A stretch of 64,000 bases of DNA from UBA1783 sp033808805 (GTDB lineage: Bacteria > Bacillota_I > Bacilli_A > Erysipelotrichales > Erysipelotrichaceae), in NCBI GenBank assembly GCA_033808805.1, contig JAPXMY010000005.1, positions 60,132 to 124,131 on the forward strand, given 5' to 3'. Both the position numbers and the translations under genes were made by a program. Each line of letters begins with the position of its first letter. The first letter of the stretch is position 1. Positions 1-8,360 of this stretch are shown piece by piece. The notes below the pieces were generated by a model. The model had not been told where the DNA came from and did not search any database. It worked only from the letters and a program-made list of their open reading frames with translations.

Positions 1-1
1 T

Positions 2-784
2 GATATGAATATTGCCTATTATAAATCAAGGTATGATAAGGGGACTGCTGATTATATCAATTGCCCTTTTACCAAAGAACAGTTTGACAGGTTTTATTAT
101 GAATTAATCAATGGAGAAACAGCTCAAAGCCACAGCGTTGATAAAGAGATTTTCTTTGAAGGATGCATGCCGATTTAAGTTATGGCTAAAAGAGGTCCAC
201 AGACTTTAACATTTGGACCACTTAAACCGGTAGGCTTACAAAAAGAGGGCAATCCCAGACCTTATGCAGTTGTACAGTTAAGACAGGATAATGCTATTGA
301 CACATTATATAATCTTGTTGGTTTTCAAACCAATTTAAAATGGGGTGAGCAGAAAAGGATCTTTTCAATGATTCCTGGACTTGAAAACTGTGAGATAGTC
401 AGATATGGTGTCATGCATCGTAATACCTATATCAAATCACCGCTGGTACTGAAGGAAACGTATCAGTGCAGATATCGAGAAGATTTGTTCTTTGCCGGCC
501 AGTTAACTGGAGTTGAGGGATATGTAGAATCTGCAGCATCAGGGTTAATAGCAGGTCACAATATGGCACTTTATATCTTGGAAGAACCGTTAATAAAAAT
601 GCCTGATACTACAATGATTGGAGCATTATCATATTATATAACCAGACCTTCAGATAACTTTCAGCCAATGAATGCCAACTTTGGAATTTTCAATCTGGTA
701 GAAAATGTAAGAAAAAGTGAAAGAAAGCAGGCTTATAGCAAACAATCTTTAGAAATAATTAAAAATTATAGTGAAATGTGGTAA
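2..784 (+). pseudogene. trmFO: TrmFO, folate/FAD-dependent tRNA (uracil-54-C5)-methyltransferase, 3' part, interrupted by TAA
   Basis: TrmFO makes m5U54 (T54) in tRNA using methylene-THF and FAD. The frame is open from base 2 and reads a TrmFO middle region ending in FEGCMPI. A TAA at 176-178 then falls where family members have Glu (MPIEVMAKRG). The same frame continues from VMAKRGPQTLTFGPLKPVGL to the normal end, with the conserved NFQPMNANFG near the C terminus. One G-to-T change (GAA to TAA) would explain it. The 200-residue downstream part has a possible ATG at 182 but no ribosome binding site. The 5' end lies outside the window. Either a recent nonsense mutation or a sequence error; the family call is firm because both halves match. 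Confidence 0.85.
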
Positions 785-786
785 TT

Positions 787-1683
787 ATGGAAAAGCAACT
801 GGAAAATTTTTTAAATTATATCGTGACAGTCAATTCAGGTTCGCAGCATACAAAAGATGCTTACTCCAGAGATTTGAAAAGGTATATTGAATATTTAAGA
901 CAGGAAGGAATAGAAAGTTTAGATGAAGCAGATCGAACTATCGCCTTGGGTTTTATCAACTACTTAAGGACAGATAAACGATTTAAAGAGATTTCCAATC
1001 GTTCACTTTCTAGAATCTTAAGCAGTTTGCGTTCCTTCTATCGTTTTCTTTTGGATGTAAAAGAAGTCAGCAGCAATCCTTTTTTAGCTGTTAAGATTCC
1101 TAATGAGAAAACCAAAATACCAGATTATCTATTTGAAGATGAAGTAGATATGCTTTTAAACAGTTTTGATTTGAATGATGATTTTGGCTATCGTGATAGA
1201 ACTATTTTTGAAGTAATGTATGGCTGTGGTCTGCGTTTATCTGAACTGTGCAATTTAAAGATTGAAGATATTGATTTTAATAATCAGTTATTGTCAATAT
1301 TAGGAAAAGGCTCAAAAAGAAGACTTGTGCCTTTTTATAATATGATCAGGCAGCTGCTGGAAAATTATATCAGCAATATTAGAGGCAAATATATTAAAGA
1401 AGAACATGGATATGTCTTTATCAACAAAAATGGTGGCAAGTTATCTAATAGAGGAGTACAGTATTTATTAAATAAGACTGTTAAGGAAAATAATCTTCCT
1501 TTACAGCTTAGTCCTCATACTTTGCGTCATTCATTTGCGACGCATCTGCTTGACGCCAAGGTTGATATCAGAATTGTTCAGGAACTGTTAGGACACAGCA
1601 ATTTATCAACAACTCAAATTTATACTCACATTACCGTTGACAGGTTAAAAGAAAGCTATAACAAGGCTTTTGACAGTAATTAG
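787..1683 (+). CDS. xerC: Tyrosine recombinase XerC (CodV-like)
   Basis: Site-specific tyrosine recombinase of about 298 residues, the usual XerC/XerD size, which resolves chromosome dimers at dif with a partner recombinase. An N-terminal SAM-like core-binding domain (about 1-100) precedes the catalytic domain. There the Arg of GCGLRLSEL, the HTLRHSFATH box, the LGHSNLSTTQ His and the Tyr of IYTHI form the R-H-R-H-Y set. The ATG at 787 is preferred over the in-frame GTG at 778; neither has a good Shine-Dalgarno sequence and the gene starts 2 bases after the trmFO stop, so it is probably coupled. The trmFO-xerC order is the one found in Bacilli, which favours XerC over XerD. Confidence 0.88.
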   Translation: MEKQLENFLNYIVTVNSGSQHTKDAYSRDLKRYIEYLRQEGIESLDEADRTIALGFINYLRTDKRFKEISNRSLSRILSSLRSFYRFLLDVKEVSSNPFLAVKIPNEKTKIPDYLFEDEVDMLLNSFDLNDDFGYRDRTIFEVMYGCGLRLSELCNLKIEDIDFNNQLLSILGKGSKRRLVPFYNMIRQLLENYISNIRGKYIKEEHGYVFINKNGGKLSNRGVQYLLNKTVKENNLPLQLSPHTLRHSFATHLLDAKVDIRIVQELLGHSNLSTTQIYTHITVDRLKESYNKAFDSN

Positions 1684-1715
1684 ACTAACCAATATAATTA
1701 AACAAGAGGACAGGT

Positions 1716-3041
1716 ATGAAATTTTTCTTAGGAATGTTAGCCAGTAAGGTCTACTTTAGATTTTTTGAAAAAAATAAAGAAGCTGATAGGATGGGAATTG
1801 TAGCTTTGACTTTTGATGATGATTTTTTATATCACATCGCTAAACCAGAGCTGGTCATTGCTGTAACGGGAACCAACGGGAAGACTACAACCTGTAATTT
1901 TCTAAATGATATTTTCACCAGGGCTGGCTATAAGGTAGCTTTTAACAGTGATGGCTGTAATTTAAGGCCTGGATTAAGTAAAGCCTTGATTTTAAATACC
2001 AGTTTATTCAATCGGCCTAAGGCTGATGTGGCAATCCTTGAATTTGATGAACTTAGTACAAAAGATCTGATGGCGGCAGTAAAACCTGATATTATCTGCT
2101 GCACCAATCTATCAATTGATTCAATGGGAAGAAACGGTCATACTGATTATGTTTTTTCTAAAATTAATTCAGGACTTCCTGAAAAGGTAAAACTGATATT
2201 AAATGCTGATGATTTAATTTCTTCTCAACTTGGAAGAAATAAGGAGCGAGTCTTTTTCAGTGTTAAACAATTGAAAAATGAATCAAGTAAAAGAATTGTC
2301 AGAAAATCTGAGATCAAAATATGTCCCAACTGTTTAAGCGATTTAAACTTTGATTTTGTCAGATATCATCATGTTGGAAAGTTTAAATGTGAAAATTGTG
2401 GATTTACCAATGAGAAGAGCTCATATACTGTTACAGATATCAAAGATGGCTATATGGTTGTGAATGACAGAAAATATAAGCTTATCAATGATTCGATATT
2501 TAATATCTATAATCAGCTGGCAGCACTGGCTGTCGCCAGTGAATGCGAAATTAAGAATATTGATACATATTTTGAAGAAATGGAAATTGTTAAATCAAGA
2601 TATCATACTGAACAAATCGGTGATATCAATCTGGTATTGCAAATGACTAAAGGTCAAAATCCTGTATCTTTATCGAGAGCTTTTGAATATGTAGCTAACT
2701 TGGAAGGCAAGAAGAATATTATCATTATCATTGATGACTTATTTGATGCCAGAGCAACTGATAGAAGTGAGGTAATATCTTATATCTACGATACTGACTA
2801 TGAATGTCTCAATAGGGATGATATCAGTAAAGTTATAGTAGCTGGTGTAAGAAATGCTGATTACAAGGTAAGGCTATTGTTTACGGGAATTGATGAAGAA
2901 AAAATAGTTGCCTTGGAAAATGAAGTTGATGTTGTGAATTATCTGGATGAAGATGTTGAAACCATCGGCTTTGTCTATGATATTTACCAACATAAGAATG
3001 CCAAAACAATCATCGAAAAAATCAGGGAGAAAAGAAAATGA
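1716..3041 (+). CDS. MurT-like Mur ligase, copy 1 (divergent lipid II isoglutaminyl synthase subunit)
   Basis: A 441-residue Mur ligase-family ATPase of the MurT type. MurT with GatD amidates the alpha-carboxyl of D-Glu in lipid II. Visible features: P-loop GTNGKTT at residues 52-58, a MurT-specific zinc ribbon inserted in the central domain (Cys203, 206, 225, 228), and a C-terminal domain ending an IYDTDYE box. Several residues conserved in MurT are changed: the RDQMDR-type central motif reads IDSMGRNGHTD and the NEGAN motif reads NSDGCN. It overlaps the next GatD-like gene by 4 bases, so the pair is translationally coupled. A second, also divergent, copy lies at 8757-10127. The family is clear; classic lipid II amidation is not certain. 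Confidence 0.8.
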   Translation: MKFFLGMLASKVYFRFFEKNKEADRMGIVALTFDDDFLYHIAKPELVIAVTGTNGKTTTCNFLNDIFTRAGYKVAFNSDGCNLRPGLSKALILNTSLFNRPKADVAILEFDELSTKDLMAAVKPDIICCTNLSIDSMGRNGHTDYVFSKINSGLPEKVKLILNADDLISSQLGRNKERVFFSVKQLKNESSKRIVRKSEIKICPNCLSDLNFDFVRYHHVGKFKCENCGFTNEKSSYTVTDIKDGYMVVNDRKYKLINDSIFNIYNQLAALAVASECEIKNIDTYFEEMEIVKSRYHTEQIGDINLVLQMTKGQNPVSLSRAFEYVANLEGKKNIIIIIDDLFDARATDRSEVISYIYDTDYECLNRDDISKVIVAGVRNADYKVRLLFTGIDEEKIVALENEVDVVNYLDEDVETIGFVYDIYQHKNAKTIIEKIREKRK

Positions 3042-3733
3042 TTATAAATGTAATGTATCCTTCTGCAGCCAGTTTATATGGTGACAGCTTTAATGTTGAA
3101 TATCTAAAAATGGCAGTTAAAGATTGCAAGGTTGTTTATTCTTCATTTAATGAAAGACCATATTTTGCTGATCATGATATCGATATGTTTTATATGGGGT
3201 CAATGATGGAAAGATATCAGAAGACTATAATTGATGAGCTTCAACCTTATAAAGAAAGAATTATCGAACTTATTGAAAGTGGTGTAGTATTTTTATGTAC
3301 TGGAAACAGTTTTGAAATCTTTGGCAAAGCAATTAATGATATTGAAGCTTTGAATATTTTTGATTATCAGACTGAAATAAATTTTGATCATCATCATAAT
3401 TCCTGCTTTTTAGGAGAGTATAAAAATATGGAAATTGTCGGATTTAAATCTTGCTTTTCTTCCACTTTTAATAATAATTATGATTTTATTAAAGTTAAAA
3501 AGGGATTTGGCTTTAAAGACAATAATTTCAATGAAGGAGTCAGGTATAAAAACTTTTTTGGTACTTATCTTATCGGTCCATTATTAGTGTTGAATCCACA
3601 TTTTAGTGAATATTTATTGAATTTATTAAAAGTTGAATATCAATTGCCTTATCAGGAAGCAATAGATAATGCTTACAATATCAGGGTCAAAGAATATAAT
3701 AGCTATAAGGAAATAAGAGAGTTTAAACACTAA
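3038..3733 (+). CDS. GatD-like class I glutamine amidotransferase-fold protein, copy 1
   Basis: A 231-residue protein of the CobB/GatD type, partner of the MurT-like ligase it overlaps (ATGA). In GatD the glutaminase site delivers ammonia to MurT. A Cys (Cys87) sits near the nucleophile elbow but in an altered setting (LCTGNSFEIFG instead of ICGGYQLLG). The catalytic His of GTYLHGP is Ile179 (GTYLIGP). The conserved FENH segment (GFENH) is replaced by GFKSC. Overall fold markers remain, for instance GPLLVLNPHF. The protein therefore probably lacks normal glutaminase activity, or uses other residues. See the second copy at 10128-10838. Confidence 0.75.
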   Translation: MIINVMYPSAASLYGDSFNVEYLKMAVKDCKVVYSSFNERPYFADHDIDMFYMGSMMERYQKTIIDELQPYKERIIELIESGVVFLCTGNSFEIFGKAINDIEALNIFDYQTEINFDHHHNSCFLGEYKNMEIVGFKSCFSSTFNNNYDFIKVKKGFGFKDNNFNEGVRYKNFFGTYLIGPLLVLNPHFSEYLLNLLKVEYQLPYQEAIDNAYNIRVKEYNSYKEIREFKH

Positions 3734-3751
3734 AAAGTTAATTGATTAATA

Positions 3752-3787
3752 GCGTCATTTATGTTAACATTATAAATGGCGTTTTAT
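3752..3787 (+). terminator. Rho-independent terminator after the first MurT/GatD-like pair
   Basis: Stem GCGTCATTTAT (3752-3762) pairs with ATAAATGGCGT (3772-3782) with one G-T wobble, followed by a short T-rich run. It separates the MurT/GatD-like operon from rpsB. Confidence 0.65.
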
Positions 3788-3810
3788 TATGGCCAAATAC
3801 ACACATCATA

Positions 3811-3873
3811 GATTCGATATTCCGTGCTTGAAAAAGTTAATATCGTTAGAAGTGATGGAGGAAAACAACGGAA
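3811..3873 (+). promoter_or_regulatory. Possible structured rpsB leader
   Basis: Two complementary pairs lie upstream of rpsB: CGATATT (3815-3821) with AATATCG (3839-3845), and TTCCGT (3820-3825) with ACGGAA (3868-3873). The second pair uses the loop of the first and would form a pseudoknot or an alternative fold close to the ribosome binding site (AGAGAGG, 3874-3880). Autoregulation by S2 through leader RNA is known in other bacteria; this instance is an inference from pairing alone. Confidence 0.3.
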
Positions 3874-3889
3874 AGAGAGGAATTTATTA

Positions 3890-4807
3890 ATGTCAGTTGT
3901 TACAATGCGTAAATTGTTGGAATCTGGGGTCCATTATGGACATCAAACCAGAAGATGGGATCCTAGACAGAAAGCAAACATCTATGCTGCAAAAAATGGA
4001 ATTCACATCATTAATCTGGAGAATACAATTGAAAGTTTAAATGATGCCTATGCAGCGATGAAGGAAATTGCTGAAAGAGGCGGTAGAGTACTATTTGTCG
4101 GTACTAAAAAACAAGCTCAGGCTACAGTTATGGAAGAAGCTTTAAGAAGCGGCTCATTCTATGTTAACCAGAGATGGTTAGGTGGAACATTAACTAACTA
4201 CCGTACAATTCAAAGAAGAATTAGAAGACTGGTTGAGATTGAACAGATGGAAGAAACTGGAACAATCAATAACTATCCTAAAAAAGAAGTTATCTTAATC
4301 AGAAAAGAAGCAGAAAGATTAGACAATTTCTTAGGTGGAATTAAAGAAATGAAAAAACTTCCTGATGCAGTATTTGTAGTAGATCCACAAGAAGATCATA
4401 TTGCTGTGTTGGAAGCAAGAAAATTAAAAATTCCGGTATTTGGAATTGCGGACACAAACTGTGATCCAGCATTGTTAGATTATCCAATTCCAGGAAATGA
4501 TGATGCAATTAATTCTATTAAAGTTTTAGTCGGCATCATCAATGATGCGATCGTAGAAGCTAAGGGCGGAGTTTTAGAATATGCTTATCAAACTGATGAA
4601 GCTCCTGAAATTACCATGAGTGATGTAATTATTTCTGTTGCAGAAAAAGCAGCTGAAAACGAAAGAAGAAGAAGAGCAAGATTCGAAGAACAGAGAAGAG
4701 GCCGTGGTCAATACAGAAGATATGAAAGAAGAGAAAGAACTCAACCTGCAGCTGAAGCTACTAAAAAAGAAGAAAAAGTAGATGAAAGTAAAAGTGAGGA
4801 AGAATAA
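3890..4807 (+). CDS. rpsB: 30S ribosomal protein S2
   Basis: Ribosomal protein S2 of the small subunit body, 305 residues. The N terminus MRKLLESGVHYGHQTRRW and the segment GGTLTNYRTI are hallmark S2 sequences. The ATG at 3890 is chosen because AGAGAGG lies 9 bases upstream and because S2 homology starts here; an in-frame extension to 3824 is not supported. The C-terminal tail after about residue 255 is long and made of Arg/Glu/Lys-rich repeats, longer than in many Firmicutes S2 proteins. tsf follows 2 bases later, the usual rpsB-tsf operon. Confidence 0.97.
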   Translation: MSVVTMRKLLESGVHYGHQTRRWDPRQKANIYAAKNGIHIINLENTIESLNDAYAAMKEIAERGGRVLFVGTKKQAQATVMEEALRSGSFYVNQRWLGGTLTNYRTIQRRIRRLVEIEQMEETGTINNYPKKEVILIRKEAERLDNFLGGIKEMKKLPDAVFVVDPQEDHIAVLEARKLKIPVFGIADTNCDPALLDYPIPGNDDAINSIKVLVGIINDAIVEAKGGVLEYAYQTDEAPEITMSDVIISVAEKAAENERRRRARFEEQRRGRGQYRRYERRERTQPAAEATKKEEKVDESKSEEE

Positions 4808-4809
4808 AA

Positions 4810-5700
4810 ATGGCTAACTTATTAGAACTGGTAAAACAATTAAGAGACCAGACTGGTGCTGGTATGATGGATTGTAAAAAAGCTTTGGAAGCTAGTGATA
4901 ACGATTTAGAAAAAGCAGTTGATTGGTTAAGAGAAAAAGGAATTGCTAAATCTGTATCAAGAGAAAGCAGAGTAGCTGCTGAAGGTTTGGCTAATATTAC
5001 TGTTGATGGTAATTATGCTGTTTTAGTTGAAATCAATACAGAAACTGACTTTACAGCTAGAAATGAAAGATTTAAAGACTTGGTCAGTAATGTTGCAGCT
5101 GTTATCTTGGCGCATAAACCTTCTACTTTAGAAGAAGCATTGGAATTACCATCTGCTGAAGGTACAGTAAGTGAATTAATTTCTGCTGTTTCATTTGCTA
5201 CAGGTGAAAAAATGACTTTAAGAAGATTTGAAGTTGTAGAAAAAAATGATGATCAATTATTTGGTCAGTATGTTCACCATGATGGTAAAACAGCAGCTAT
5301 CGTAATCTTGAATGGAACAAATGAAGAAGTAGGAAAACCTATTGCAATGCAAATTGCTTCTATGAAGCCTCAATATGTTGATAGAAACAGTATGCCTCAG
5401 GAAATTGTTGAGCATGAAACACAGGTTCAAACAGAAATTGCCAAAAATGATCCAAATAATGCTAACAAACCAGCAAACATAATTGAAAAAATGGTTACTG
5501 GAAGAGTGGCTAAAGCATTACAGGAAATGTGTCTGGTAGATCAGGCATTTATCTTGGATGGCAACCTTAAAGTTTCAGCTTACTTAAAGGAAGCTGGCAT
5601 GTCTGTTGAATCATTTGTCATCTATGTAGTAGGTGAAGGTATCGAAAAAAGAAAAGATTGCTGGGTTGACGAAGTAAACGCTGCCCTGAATTGTAAATAA
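4810..5700 (+). CDS. tsf: Elongation factor Ts
   Basis: EF-Ts, 296 residues, the nucleotide exchange factor for EF-Tu. The N-terminal UBA-like domain contains LRDQTGAGMMDCKKAL, and the dimerization-core motif TETDFTARN is present at about residues 77-85. Length matches the family. It lies 2 bases after rpsB and ends before a clear terminator, so rpsB-tsf is a two-gene unit. Confidence 0.97.
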   Translation: MANLLELVKQLRDQTGAGMMDCKKALEASDNDLEKAVDWLREKGIAKSVSRESRVAAEGLANITVDGNYAVLVEINTETDFTARNERFKDLVSNVAAVILAHKPSTLEEALELPSAEGTVSELISAVSFATGEKMTLRRFEVVEKNDDQLFGQYVHHDGKTAAIVILNGTNEEVGKPIAMQIASMKPQYVDRNSMPQEIVEHETQVQTEIAKNDPNNANKPANIIEKMVTGRVAKALQEMCLVDQAFILDGNLKVSAYLKEAGMSVESFVIYVVGEGIEKRKDCWVDEVNAALNCK

Positions 5701-5713
5701 AAGATTTTTAAAT

Positions 5714-5742
5714 AAGCATTTCTATTTATAGAAGTGCTTTTT
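5714..5742 (+). terminator. Terminator of rpsB-tsf
   Basis: Stem AAGCATTTCT (5714-5723) pairs with AGAAGTGCTT (5730-5739) with one wobble, followed by five T residues. Confidence 0.8.
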
Positions 5743-5856
5743 CATTGAAAATATAATAAAAAGCATGAGAATGATAAATAATTGCTAAGAAATTTATTCA
5801 TTGAAAAATATTTAACTTAATTAAATATATATTATTTAATATTTTTCCTTATTTTG

Positions 5857-5865
5857 TGATAGAAT
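5857..5865 (+). promoter_or_regulatory. Extended -10 promoter of fba
   Basis: TGATAGAAT fits the TGnTANAAT extended -10 pattern and lies about 34 bases before the fba ATG. No convincing -35 box is seen in the very AT-rich sequence upstream. Confidence 0.45.
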
Positions 5866-5899
5866 ATACATGAATATAAAATATTTATAGGAGGATATT

Positions 5900-6865
5900 A
5901 TGCCATTAGTTACATCAAAAGAAATGTTTAAAAAAGCTTATGAAGGCGGTTATGCTATTGGTGCTTTTAACGTCAATAACATGGAAATAATCCAAGGTAT
6001 TACTGAAGCAGCAAAAGAATGCAATTCACCAATTATTTTACAGGTGTCAAAAGGCGCTAGAGCTTATGCAAACAGAACTTATTTAGTCAAGCTTGTAGAA
6101 GCTGCAGTTATTGAAACTGGTTTACCAATTGTTTTACACTTAGACCATGGTGACAGTTTTGAAACATGTAAGGAATGTATCGATGATGGATTCACATCAG
6201 TAATGATTGACTGTTCATCTTTACCATTTGAAGAGAACATTAGAATTACTAAACAGGTAGTTGACTATGCTCATCCAAGAGGTGTGGTAGTTGAAGCTGA
6301 ACTTGGAACACTTGCAGGTGTTGAAGATGATGTAGTTGTTTCAAGAGAAGATTCTAAATACACTAAACCTGAGGAAGTTGTTGAGTTTGTTGAAAGAACT
6401 GGTTGTGACTCTTTAGCGATTGCTATCGGTACATCTCATGGAGCTTTCAAATTTACTCCAGAACAGTGTACCCTGAATGAAGAAGGTAAATTAGTTCCAC
6501 CTCCACTTCGTTTTGACATTTTAAAAGAAATACAGGAAAAATTACCTGGCTTCCCAATCGTACTGCATGGTGCATCATCAGTACCTCAGGAATATGTTAA
6601 AATGATTAATGAAAACGGTGGAAAACTGAAAGATGCTGTTGGTGTTCCTGAAGAACAATTGAGAAAAGCTGCTTCAATGGCAGTTTGTAAGATTAATATT
6701 GACTCAGATCTGCGTTTGGCAATGACTGGAACTATCAGAAAATATTTCAATGATAATCCAGCACATTTTGACCCACGTCAATACTTGAAACCAGCAAGAG
6801 CAAATATTAAAGAAATTGTTAAACATAAAATTATTAACGTTTTAGGTTCAGACAATAAAGTTTAA
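5900..6865 (+). CDS. fba: Class II fructose-1,6-bisphosphate aldolase
   Basis: Zinc-dependent aldolase of glycolysis and gluconeogenesis, cleaving fructose-1,6-bisphosphate to DHAP and glyceraldehyde-3-phosphate. At 321 residues it is slightly longer than the usual 285-310. LHLDHGDSFE carries the catalytic Asp and first zinc His; VEAELGTLAG supplies the Glu; GTSHGAFKF and VLHGASSVP carry the other zinc histidines; NIDSDLR binds phosphate. Start ATG follows AGGAGG at 7 bases. It stands alone between its own promoter and terminator. Confidence 0.95.
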   Translation: MPLVTSKEMFKKAYEGGYAIGAFNVNNMEIIQGITEAAKECNSPIILQVSKGARAYANRTYLVKLVEAAVIETGLPIVLHLDHGDSFETCKECIDDGFTSVMIDCSSLPFEENIRITKQVVDYAHPRGVVVEAELGTLAGVEDDVVVSREDSKYTKPEEVVEFVERTGCDSLAIAIGTSHGAFKFTPEQCTLNEEGKLVPPPLRFDILKEIQEKLPGFPIVLHGASSVPQEYVKMINENGGKLKDAVGVPEEQLRKAASMAVCKINIDSDLRLAMTGTIRKYFNDNPAHFDPRQYLKPARANIKEIVKHKIINVLGSDNKV

Positions 6866-6874
6866 TAGCTGATT

Positions 6875-6900
6875 AACCTCGATTTATTCGAGGTTTTTTT
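6875..6900 (+). terminator. Terminator of fba
   Basis: Perfect 8-bp stem AACCTCGA/TCGAGGTT (6875-6882 with 6888-6895) with a 5-base loop, followed by a T run. Confidence 0.88.
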
Positions 6901-6916
6901 ATGAATAGCTATTTTG

Positions 6917-6959
6917 AAAAAAAATATAAACACCGTTTAAATGAGTTTATATTTTTTTT
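6917..6959. repeat. Perfect 15-bp AT-rich inverted repeat
   Basis: The arm at 6917-6931 is the exact reverse complement of 6945-6959, with a 13-base loop. The outer halves are pure A and T runs, so it could terminate transcription from either side. It lies just after the fba terminator in a 249-base intergenic region that holds no gene. Confidence 0.7.
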
Positions 6960-7114
6960 AAATAGTAAAGTGTATTTAAAGACCAGGTAAAATTGTAATA
7001 AAAAAGTAGAAATGACTATTTTATGGATAATATAATTAGGATGATCATAGATTTAGATATAAAAAGAGGTAGAAAATAATAAAACATACAAAAGAGATAT
7101 AGGAGGTATTATAT

Positions 7115-7651
7115 ATGATGACAATAATTTTTGACAATAGTAAAAGTGATATTACGGATGTAATTAAAAATACATTCTCTAAAAATGATGAAAACATAGT
7201 TTTTTTTGCAGCTGAGAATCTAAATATTGAACCCTGTATCGGTTGTTCAAGCTGTAGTGGTAAAACATATGGTCATTGTGTAATAAAGGATGATATGAAT
7301 AAATTGCTTTCTAAAATAGTCAGAAGCAATAAAATAATACTGATTTCTCCTATTGTCTATGGTTCAGTAAGTTTTCATATTAAAAAAGTAATGGATAAAA
7401 TGGCTGTAATTGGTGATCCGCGATACTATATAAAAAATGGAGAAATGGTAAAAAAAATGAGAATTCCTAAACTTGAATATTATATGATTGGTTTTAAAGA
7501 AGATCTGACTGAAGAAGAAAAACTGGCTTTCATTAGTCTGCATAAAGAAAATATCAAGATAATGGATGTAGCAGGTAAAGTTTATGCAATAAATAATCCG
7601 TTGGATGGAAATGCTTTTAGAAAAATAGTCAAGGAGATTTGTTATGAATAG
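7115..7651 (+). CDS. Flavodoxin-fold / iron-sulfur flavoprotein-like protein with Cys cluster, first of a pair
   Basis: A 178-residue protein of the NADPH-dependent FMN reductase/ISF superfamily. It carries a Cys cluster (CIGCSSC then GHCVIKDDM, about residues 43-57), as in iron-sulfur flavoproteins, and the family stretch SPIVYGSVSFHIKKVMDK. The usual N-terminal FMN phosphate loop (GSPRKNGNT-like) is missing; the start reads IIFDNSKSDIT. The start ATG follows AGGAGG at 8 bases, so this is not a wrong start. The next gene overlaps by 8 bases and does have the phosphate loop but no Cys cluster. A TATAAT at 7031-7036 may be its -10 box. Substrate is unknown. Confidence 0.65.
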   Translation: MMTIIFDNSKSDITDVIKNTFSKNDENIVFFAAENLNIEPCIGCSSCSGKTYGHCVIKDDMNKLLSKIVRSNKIILISPIVYGSVSFHIKKVMDKMAVIGDPRYYIKNGEMVKKMRIPKLEYYMIGFKEDLTEEEKLAFISLHKENIKIMDVAGKVYAINNPLDGNAFRKIVKEICYE

Positions 7652-8297
7652 TTCAAAGGTATTGTTAATTTGTGCCAGTCCCAGAAAAAAAGGAACCAGT
7701 GTCATGCTGTTGGAAAGAATAAAAGAAGCTATTGGTGGAGAGATAATTTTTCTTCCTCAAAAGGGGAATTTGGAAGAATTAATGAAAAAGATGAAAGCAG
7801 CCACTACCATAGTTATATCTGGTCCTACTTATGTTAATTCCTATCCAGCAAGATTATATGAACTACTTGAAAAAGCAGCTGTAGATGGATATTTTTCTCA
7901 GCAGCATCTTTATGGAATTATTAATGGTGGTATGCCTTACGTTCATACTCATGAACACGGATTAAAATATCTGAAGTTGTTTGCAAAAGAGAATAATCTT
8001 TTGTGGATGGGTGGATTTGTCTTGACAGGTGGAGCAATACTTGATGGCCAGCCATTGGAAAACCATCTTAATCATAAAAAAGTTGTTCCTCTTTTTGATG
8101 AGTTTACAAATTGTATTTATAAAAGGGAATTTGCCTGTGAAAGGTTATATAAGGAAGCAGAAAAGCATATTCCTGAATTAATAACCTTTCTTATTTCAAA
8201 AGCCTTGACCTATAAAGTTAACAAACATTTAAAAGGATATGGACATAATCCCGATGATTCAATTTATTATGCAGATGAACCTGATTGCCAGTATTAG
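7644..8297 (+). CDS. Flavodoxin-fold NAD(P)H-dependent oxidoreductase-like protein, second of a pair
   Basis: A 217-residue flavodoxin-fold protein. The N terminus LLICASPRKKGTSVMLLE is the typical FMN phosphate-binding loop, and SGPTYVNSYPARLYELLEKA is the second family motif. The Cys cluster of iron-sulfur flavoproteins is absent. It overlaps the preceding Cys-cluster gene by 8 bases, with AAGGAGA upstream of its ATG inside that gene. The two may work as a heterodimer. The C-terminal part after about residue 150 is not recognised. Confidence 0.65.
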   Translation: MNSSKVLLICASPRKKGTSVMLLERIKEAIGGEIIFLPQKGNLEELMKKMKAATTIVISGPTYVNSYPARLYELLEKAAVDGYFSQQHLYGIINGGMPYVHTHEHGLKYLKLFAKENNLLWMGGFVLTGGAILDGQPLENHLNHKKVVPLFDEFTNCIYKREFACERLYKEAEKHIPELITFLISKALTYKVNKHLKGYGHNPDDSIYYADEPDCQY

Positions 8298-8331
8298 ATA
8301 TAATTTATCATCACTTAAAGAAAAAAAGCTT

Positions 8332-8360
8332 AAAAAAGGTCAAATTGATTGACCTTTTTT
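8332..8360. terminator. Bidirectional terminator between convergent genes
   Basis: A 12-bp stem AAAAAAGGTCAA/TTGACCTTTTTT (8332-8343 with 8349-8360) has A and T runs on the outside, so it works for both strands. It overlaps the last codons and stop of the SSB-like gene on the minus strand. Confidence 0.85.

Noticed and set aside
3824..3889. N-terminal extension of S2
   Set aside because: The extra residues do not resemble S2, and the ribosome binding site is inside this stretch.
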